A stretch of 15,362 bases of DNA from Prevotella sp. (lineage in GTDB: Bacteria; Bacteroidota; Bacteroidia; Bacteroidales; Bacteroidaceae): assembly GCA_016283605.1 (NCBI GenBank), contig JAEENF010000166.1, positions 1-15,362 of the forward strand, in the 5' to 3' direction. Numbering within the stretch: the first letter of the stretch is position 1; each line of letters opens with the position of its first letter. The translations under genes were made by a program, and so were the position numbers. Of this stretch, positions 1 through 7,700 are shown piece after piece. The notes under the pieces were generated by a model. It worked only from the letters and a program-made list of their open reading frames with translations, did not search any database and was not told where the DNA came from.

Positions 1-30
1 GCAACTGTTATGCAGCAAAACTATTGTCAT

Positions 31-70
31 CTATCTCCTTCTATCTACATCTATCTCCTTCTATCTACAA
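31..70 (+). repeat. Decameric tandem repeat (4 units of CTATCTNCNT)
   Basis: Four head-to-tail 10-bp units fit CTATCTNCNT. They can also be read as two 20-bp units (31-50 and 51-70) that differ only at the last base. The array lies upstream of the smalltalk-like gene and is unlike the GC-richer flanking coding DNA. A second array with the same unit, in reverse orientation, lies at 9261-9300 inside sprA; 32 of 40 positions match. If read from the TTG at 24 this copy would encode SISFYLHLSPSIY. I regard that reading as non-coding because it would put an unusual leader on the small peptide. Confidence 0.8.
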
Positions 71-116
71 AGAAGTTGAGCGAATGCGAAACTTAAATAA
101 TTATGATTTGTCTGCT

Positions 117-224
117 ATGAAGAAGAAGATTATTGAGATTGCGGTGAAGATGATAGTAGCTGCGCTCACGGCGTTCGTCACGGCGATTACAACCACGAGT
201 TGTATGGGCTACGGGCCCTTCTAA
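117..224 (+). CDS. Smalltalk-like small membrane/lipoprotein-like peptide
   Basis: This is a 35-residue peptide with a Lys-rich start (MKKK), a hydrophobic stretch at about residues 5-27, and a lipobox-like TTTSC ending at Cys29, followed by MGYGPF. Length and pattern match the Bacteroidales family named 'smalltalk protein' (about 33 residues, function unknown). From memory, that family often lies next to HU-family DNA-binding protein and N-acetylmuramoyl-alanine amidase genes, so these may lie to the left of the window. I chose the ATG at 117 for its family-typical length. An in-frame ATG at 84 would give 46 residues, and a TTG at 24 would run through the decamer repeat. No promoter consensus is visible in 1-116, so it may be read from upstream. 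Cys29 could be lipid-modified, but the hydrophobic segment is long and the peptide very short, so this is uncertain. Confidence 0.72.
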   Translation: MKKKIIEIAVKMIVAALTAFVTAITTTSCMGYGPF

Positions 225-225
225 G

Positions 226-261
226 AAAAAAGGTGTGTCAAGATTTGACACACCTTTTTTT
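226..261. terminator. Bidirectional intrinsic terminator
   Basis: A perfect 16-bp inverted repeat (226-241 with 245-260) has a 3-base loop. The core is GGTGTGTCAA/TTGACACACC, with an A-tract on the left and a T-tract on the right, so a U-rich tail follows the hairpin on either strand. It starts just after the smalltalk stop (222-224) and ends just before the serine hydrolase stop (266-268). It should therefore terminate both convergent transcripts. Confidence 0.93.
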
Positions 262-265
262 GTCT

Positions 266-1777
266 TTATAGAGGCTGAGACGGCGGTGGGGGCGGAAGGA
301 TGGTGCCGACGATGGTGACGGGGTTGTTCATGTAGTTCTCCTTGGCGATGATCTCCAGCCTCTCTTCCTCAAACTTGATACGCAGCAACACAGACGCCAT
401 CCAGTCGACATAGTGGAGCTTGACCTGCAACTCCTCATCCGTCCAGGCATAGCAGGCACCGATGCGGAAGGGCGGACGGATGGGGCGGAAACGGCCCACG
501 ACGGCATAACGGGCATAGAGCGGATAGAGGCCGACCTTCGACGTCTTCCAACGCTGGTAGCCCAACTCTATGAGTCCTGTGCGCTTCGCAGTATCCGTGA
601 TCTCGATGAGACTGTCGGCCACGAAGTGAAGCTGCGACCACCCCAGCGGATTCTTCTCCAGTTGGAAGGTCTTCTCCTGAAGAGGCTCCGTCTTCATCGG
701 CTCACCTTCGAGCAGCGGCAGTGTCCACTGACGGTCCTTCAGCAGTTGCCAGTTCTCTGACGGTGCCAAGGGCTGCTTCTGCATGCCTCGGAACAAGGTC
801 TTCCAGATGTGGGCCTGCTCACGGGTGGTATCGCCCAAAGTGCACTGCGTGATGACGACCACCACATCCTCCTTGGGTACCACGATGATAAACTGTCCGT
901 AGAGACCGTTGGCCTGCATCGCCGTGGGATAGGCACACGTCCACATCTGATAGCCGTAACCGCTCTTTCCCTTATTCGTATCCGTATGTCGCTTCATCAT
1001 GGCATCGACCCACGTCGCAGGTATCAGCTGGCGGTCGTGCCACTTGCCACGCTGCAGCAAAAGCTGTCCGAACTTCGCCATCGACTCACTCTGGATGTAG
1101 AGTCCCCAACCACCGGTATTGATGCCCTCAGGACTCAGTTCCCACTGTGCCTCGCGGATATTCAGATAGCGGAAGACGCGTTGGCGCAGATACTCCAGCA
1201 CCGTCATCCCCGTCACCTTCTGGACGATGGCCGATAACAGATAGGTGTCTATCGAGTCATACTGAAACAGCTTGCCAGGCTTGGCGTTCATGGGGTGAGC
1301 CAGATAGTCGCGGATCCACTGACGGCTGACATTGCGCATCTTCGCATCGACGACAAAGCCGGAACGCATCGTCAACAGATCCTCGACGGTGATGCTCTTC
1401 AACTGCCAGCTGACGATGTCAGGCAGCTTATCCGGAAAGAACGACACGAGTTTGTCTGACAGTCGGAGCTTCTTCTCGCCGACGGCGATACCCACAGCAG
1501 CAGCCACAAACGTCTTCGAACACGAGAACTGTGTATGGGGATAGTCTGCACGGAAGGGGGCCGGATACATCTCGCCCACCACCTTACCGTGACGCATCAC
1601 GATACAGCTGTGGATCTCCGTACGCGGATAGGCCAACAGCGAATCGAACAACGCCGCCACCTGCTCAGAACGCAGGCCTACAGCCTCGGGCGATGTACGC
1701 GGCAAGTCATTGATCTGTGCCTGCAAAGAGAGACAGGCAACGAATAAGAGAGTCGTAAGAAATCTACGCTTTGTCAT
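266..1777 (-). CDS. Exported serine hydrolase, beta-lactamase/PBP-like (class C / NylB-type fold)
   Basis: This 503-residue protein has an N-terminal signal peptide (residues 1-20, MTKRRF then a hydrophobic core, probable cleavage after LQA), so it should act in the periplasm or at the surface. The catalytic SxxK motif is S85-C-S-K88. The second motif is Y173-D-S175 in a FQYDSIDTYLLS context, closer to 6-aminohexanoate-dimer hydrolase/esterase-type members than to the classical YxN. The third region is GLYGQFIIVVPKED at about 291-304, where HxG/KTG would stand. The hydrolase domain ends near 335. Residues 340-495 form a separate, probably beta-rich C-terminal region, ending in a proline run. 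Substrate is unknown; a peptidase, esterase or amidase role is possible, and resistance to beta-lactams should not be assumed. The ATG directly abuts the sprA stop (TAAATG), so translation is probably coupled to sprA. Confidence 0.88.
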   Translation of the reverse strand: MTKRRFLTTLLFVACLSLQAQINDLPRTSPEAVGLRSEQVAALFDSLLAYPRTEIHSCIVMRHGKVVGEMYPAPFRADYPHTQFSCSKTFVAAAVGIAVGEKKLRLSDKLVSFFPDKLPDIVSWQLKSITVEDLLTMRSGFVVDAKMRNVSRQWIRDYLAHPMNAKPGKLFQYDSIDTYLLSAIVQKVTGMTVLEYLRQRVFRYLNIREAQWELSPEGINTGGWGLYIQSESMAKFGQLLLQRGKWHDRQLIPATWVDAMMKRHTDTNKGKSGYGYQMWTCAYPTAMQANGLYGQFIIVVPKEDVVVVITQCTLGDTTREQAHIWKTLFRGMQKQPLAPSENWQLLKDRQWTLPLLEGEPMKTEPLQEKTFQLEKNPLGWSQLHFVADSLIEITDTAKRTGLIELGYQRWKTSKVGLYPLYARYAVVGRFRPIRPPFRIGACYAWTDEELQVKLHYVDWMASVLLRIKFEEERLEIIAKENYMNNPVTIVGTILPPPPPSQPL

Positions 1778-4700
1778 TTATCGTGTGAGTGAGAATTTAA
1801 TGGAAAGGCCGAAGTCGTGCGTCGTGGTGGGATAACTCGACGAAGACAGCAACGGCGTATTCGTCTGACGGTCGTAATAAGCCGAGAGCGTCATCAGACG
1901 ACTCAACGTATAGTCGGCCATGAACGACACCTTCAGGGCAGAGTTGCCGGAAGAGGCTGCCGACGTACGACTGGCAATATCACGCGTGATGGAAGCCTGC
2001 TTGCGGAAAGAGACGTCGAGACGCATGTTCAGGTCGTGATTGACGCCTGAGCGGCTGGTCTTGGTATTAGCGGCCTGAGCCTGGTTGGACTTCTTGCCGT
2101 TCTGGGCTTTCCTCACCTTGCGGTTGCCAGACGAGCCGAAGAGATTGAAGTCCTTCAGCTTATAGGCGAGACCAATGACCCAGTCGTTAGAACGTGACTC
2201 ATTGATCTGTACACTCGTCATGGAGAGGTTCAGCACACGTGTAGTACGATACTCCAACTTCGCCGTGAGGTCGTTCTGGAACGTGGCATCGACACCCAGA
2301 AGGGGTGAGAAGCTCTCGTTGATACTGACCGTAGAGACGTTATACATCGATGAGGGCTGTAACATGCCCGTCGCCTGATCAGTGGTAAAGCCGAGATCGC
2401 CCATATACTCCCGCCAGGAACTGTAAGAGGCATACGATCCCACGCTATAGACTGACTTATAGCTGTGATTGATGTTGAAGGACTTGAAGCGGTTGCTGAA
2501 CCACGTCAGCTTAGAGAGTCCGGCATAGCGGATACTCCAGTTGGGCAGGAGTCGTGTGATGGCGGGGAAGAAGCCGAGCTTGCCGCCGCTGGAGGTGTAT
2601 GCCTCGAGGAAGGCAGGGATCATCACATCGGCACTATACGGATTGACTGCCGCGTGCTCAGGGGCATTGGCATACTGCGCCTCGACACGTGCAGCATATT
2701 CCGGCAACAAGTCGCAGAAGTTCTCGAAGACCTTCGAGCGATAGCCGTTGTTGGCATTGCCCATACCTTCGAGGGTGCCCTTCAGCGAGATGGTGGTCAT
2801 ATTGAAACTGCCGCTATACGTGGTGGGCATACCCTGATACATATACTGGATGCTCTTCGCCCTCGTATCCGTCCGCGAGGCGTTCAGGTCTATCTTCAGG
2901 TCGCGCAGGGGTTCCAGCACAGCCCTCAGCTGCAGGTCATTGCTGCTATTGATGGTTGCAGGCGTAGCGACGCTGTCGTTGGAGAGCAGCCAGCCGTTGT
3001 TGTAGGCCTTGTCGAGATAGCTGTCGCCAATCGTTCCAAAGGCGAAGTCGAGACCTGGCGAGAGACCGCCAGAGCTGCGCTGTCCGAAGGCATCGCCGAT
3101 ATTCGGCATGAAGCCAGGCAGCATCATCTGATACTGCGAGCGGTAAGACACATTGATGCTGCGCAACATCATCAGCAGTCGGGCCGCACTCTGGGCAGGC
3201 TTATACCACCACTGATTCTCTGAAGGCGTCTTCGCCACCACGGAGAGCTTGATGTCGATGGTATCCTTCGACTTGATCAGAATCCTGTTGGCATCGAGCA
3301 CCTTGTATTTCACCTCGTAAGGCTTACCGTCGGCAGTACGGGCTGTGACGATAAGACGCTTCGAGCGTTTGTTGTGGGCCACCGTGATCGTGGTGTCTGG
3401 TCGCAGGGTAATCTCGCGCTGATAGGTGTTCTTGGCCTTCGGCACCTTTTTCGCTGCAGGAGCATCCTTCTCATCAGGAGCATCCTTCTCATCGGCAGTA
3501 TCCTTGTCCGCAGGCTTCTTCTCAGCAGACTTCTTATCTTTTTCCGTCTTCTTTTTCGTGGTCGTCGTCTTGGGGATGGCTTTCTTGAAACGGTCATTGA
3601 CCTTCTTCAGGAAAGGCGAATGATTGTAGAGCGTCTCCAGATTGAACGTGCCGTTGATGTTCGCATTCCTGCGGCTGTTGATGGTATTACCCAACGAGGT
3701 GCCGTCGTCGAGTTCCGTACCGCGTACCCAGGAGTAGTTCGAGGTGAAGGACAGGTCGCTGTTCACCCAGTCGAAAATCGGCATCTTGTTCAACGGCACC
3801 TGATAGGATACCGTCGTCTGCTGCTGATAGTCGAGGGGCGTACCCAGATTCTTGATGCTCTGCCAGACGGAATCCTTCCAGGCAGAATAATGGTCAGGAT
3901 AGAGATCCTTGTTCACTGGGGTATAAGGCTCCTCGATCTGTGCATGGGTGGCACTCTGGAAGTTGAAGTGCAGGTTCTTGGTGAAATCCCAGCGCAACGA
4001 GAAGTCGCGGTTCCACAGAAACTGTTCGTTGAAGGTCAGCGGCAGCTTCTGGTTCTCGAGGTTCTCCAGATCGCGTTCCTGCAGTTCGGAGTAGACACGA
4101 CTCATCTCTGTATTAAACGAGATGCTCTGCGGCAGATAGTTCAGTCCGAAGGCCTTGGGGAATCCCAGCCACTTCGACTTTCCCTTCAAGTTCTTGAAAG
4201 GCTCCCACGTCTTATAGACGGGCGAATACGTATAGTTCAGTCCGCCCCGCCACTGGTCTTCCTTCTCGTAGACGGTGGTCTCGCCAGAGGTATAACGGTG
4301 GGAGTGACTGTAGCTGAAGGAGAAGTTGGCAGGATCGTAAGGCATCGGATGACGCTTGGTCTTGATGCCCCAGCGCAGGTTGGAGAGGGCAAAGTTGGTA
4401 TTCGTATGTTTCGTGACAGCCAACGACTCGATGCTGTCTCGCTCACGCTGATCTGCTGCCGCATCCAGGGCGTCGCTCAGATGCATGTCGCTGTCGAGGG
4501 GATTATAACGGGGACGTACCTCATCTTTCGTCACGGAGTAATAGATCGGTGCCGACACTTTGGCCTTCTCAGGGAAGAAACGTCCCAGTTCCAGCGAGGT
4601 GGTCACAGAATACTGTTTCTCCGTATCCGTACTACGCTGCATGACACCTTCCTCCAGACCGCCGAAGCCGTCGCCGATATATCTTCCCGTCACATTCACC

Positions 4701-7700
4701 GATCCCAGGTCAGACAGCTGCACGTTCATCGCTCCTGAAGCGGCCCAGCCACCTTCGTTGCTCGTTTCCAGCAGACGGAGTTCGTTCACCCAGACCTCTC
4801 CCGACTTGGTCTCGCCAGAGATGTTGCGTACGCCGATAACCATCGTCTTCACCTCACCAAGTGAGGGATTACCCAGGATACTCACCTTGTTTCCAGGACG
4901 GTCGGGGTCGTAGTCGGTAAACACCTGATTATAGGATGCCCCACCCTCGCCCTTGGCTTTGTTACGGGCTTTCTTCAGCTTCGTAAATACGTCGAGACTG
5001 ATATCGAGCATGTTTTCTTCAGGCCACACCAGTCTGCGGTCTGCCGTGGAGTAACGGCTATAGTCGCTGCGGTCAGGGGTCAGTTTCAGAGGGATCTCAT
5101 ACTCGTAGTAGTTGCTCTTATAGTCGCTACCCAGACGGATAAACACTGCCAGCTGGTGATCCTGAAGGTTCGTCGCATCGGGCTCCAGATGGTTGGCATG
5201 GGTGAACATCTGCATACGCTTGTACTGTCGCAGGTCGAGGGTGGTGTTCTTATACACACCCTTCGCCTCACCGTGACTCAGGTTCTTCACCACCATATCC
5301 AGGGCCTGCTCGTTGTTCTCCACCAGCTGTGGCTGTGATGGATCAGTGACTCGGCTGATGCCTGGAGGCAACACGTAGTTCACGGGGGTCTTGTCGTTGT
5401 TCTCCTCGATGTTCACGGCACTGACGTCGAGGGTTCCCGTCTCTGCACCCGTAGAGAGACTCTGCTTATAGATACGCCACTCACCACGTACAAGGTCGAG
5501 ACTACCGAAACGCAGGACGATAGGCTTCTGGAAGTTGGTGACAAACATACGCATGAAGCGGATACTGGTGAAATCATTGATGCTGCCCTCCTTGCGCTCA
5601 TACTGTCGCACAGGGATACGGAACTGGAACCAGTTCACGCTGGTGGTATCTCCATTGCGGAGCTTCACGCCACTGGTACGCATATCGGTGATGTAGCAGT
5701 CGGCAGGAGGTGCACCGTTACGATAGGCATCGAGGATCTCAGGACTGATACGTACCTTATACTGATAGTAGCGCTCGTACTCGTTCAACGTGAAGTCCTG
5801 ATTGATGTCCTCCACATCAGGACCCGTCTTATAGCTGGTGTCGTAGGACTCCGTGCGGTCATCGGTATCCGGTGAGTTACCCTGAGGATTGTTGATGCGC
5901 TTATAGCGGTCCAAGATACTCTTGCGCTCCTCGTCGAAGTCTGAGCCGCGGAAGTAGTGATAGTCGTCGCCTGCAGGGTCGTTACGCCAAGCCTGGATGA
6001 TACTGTCGTTGGTGATCACCCCACTGTTCACGACAGCATCCAACCACTCCTTATAAGCCCCATACTCACGTTCTTCATCATCATTCAGACCGTTGAAGCC
6101 CACATCCTGCTGCACACGCGAACCCTTCGTCGTGGCAAAGGCGTAGGTCTGGGTGGCCTGCTGCGGAATCTTTCCCCATTGTGTGGTCGTATACGATTCA
6201 CTGCCGTCAACAGGCATACCGCTCTCATAGAACTTCTTGCCATCGCGCAGGACATCCTCGCTCACCTCGCCGAGGTTGATATAGAGATCGCCGGCATAGT
6301 CTGAGGCATTTCCCTGCTGACGGGTATAGATGAAGGGATCCAGCAGCCAGAACTCGATATACTCGATATTCGCCTGTTCGAAGTCGGTGGTCTCCAGACG
6401 TCGCATCATGCCGCCCCACTTGGTCTCAGGCTGTCGAAGGGTACCGTCGCTGTTCAGGTCGCGTGTCAAGTTATAGGGTCCGCGCTCCTGAGGATAGTAG
6501 GCCAGATTCAGGATCGGCAGCGTCGAGGTGGCACCGTTATAGGTACTCTGGTCGCGGTTGGGATAGAGTTCCTTCACATACACCTCACGCACATAGTGGT
6601 TAGACAACTGTTCCAGGTCGCTCTTGATATGGCTTGGCGTCAGGGTGCTGCTGCGACGGGTGAAGATCGGGTCGACATTATACCACGACAACAGCGCACG
6701 GTTATAGCCGCTGCTGACACCCGTCTTATCCGCAGACTCCGCAAACATTGTAGGCACACTGGAGAGGGTCCAGGTACTGGGCTGGTTCACGTTGACGTAG
6801 TTCTTCGTATTCTCGAAGTCATCGATATACGAGGCATTGTCCTGCGTACCTCCAGCCGTTCCTGCGATGAGTTGTGCAAACTCGCCCTTGAAACTGATCT
6901 GCGAGGGTTCTGTGACATGCAGGAAAGGAATCTTATTGAGGAGCGACGTCAGCCACTGGCTCTCCTGCTTCCAGTTGATATTCAGACCCCAGATGGTATT
7001 GCGCAAGGGTTCCGAACCCATCGTCACCTTCGAGGTGAGGGCCTGCTCAGAGAGGTGCATCAGCGTACCGCCCACCTGCAGGTTCTTCGAGAAGTCGTAC
7101 TCCCAGTTCATGCCGAGCATCGTCTTCCGCTGCATGCCGTACTCCGTGTTCGACTCCAACGAGACGTTCACATTCGTGCCGGCATCGATAATACTCTGGT
7201 TCAGGATCGTCACCTCACCAGCGGAATAGTCCACGCTGTAGTCCGTGCCTTCCTGCAGCGTCACACCGCCGGCAGTCACCACCACAGAACCCTGAGGCAC
7301 GTTGTAGGCTCCCAACGAGATGACGTTGGCACTATGGCCCTTATACTGTCCCATCATCATGAACTTATCCTTCTCGGCATTCTGCTTCGCAACGGTCTTC
7401 GTCGAGTCGTAGAGCTGGTCGAAGACGTACTTATCAGCCTCTACCTGCGAGAGTCCGCTACTGGTCAGCTGCTTACGCAGATAGTCGCCGAAGGGTTCTG
7501 CCGAGGGCAGGAACACACGTCCGTTACTCACCGTATAGCCTTCGATGAAGTCGAAATAGCCGTTCGCATGTACCTTATTATTATTATCCAGACGGTCACA
7601 GCCCAACATCTTCAGCAGCGTACGGTCCTTCACCCTGGCGTCAGGGATATAGGTCAGATATACACCTGCCGTATCGCTCTGGTACTTGATATCCAGGCGG

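Noticed and set aside
24..116. Longer smalltalk reading from TTG 24 or ATG 84
   Set aside because: The extra residues come from the decamer repeat or have no family counterpart, and the ATG at 117 gives the expected length.
3426..3623. Hydrophobic 65-residue + strand frame (Phe/Ser-rich), possible membrane peptide
   Set aside because: It is the exact antisense of the Lys/Asp-rich insert of SprA; complementing Lys, Glu and Asp codons gives Phe, Leu, Ser and Val.
3374..4738. 454-residue open frame on the + strand, antisense to sprA
   Set aside because: It is a shadow of sprA codon use: compositionally odd (Arg/Leu/Ile/His-rich), with no recognisable domain, promoter or start signal, and fully inside a strongly supported gene.
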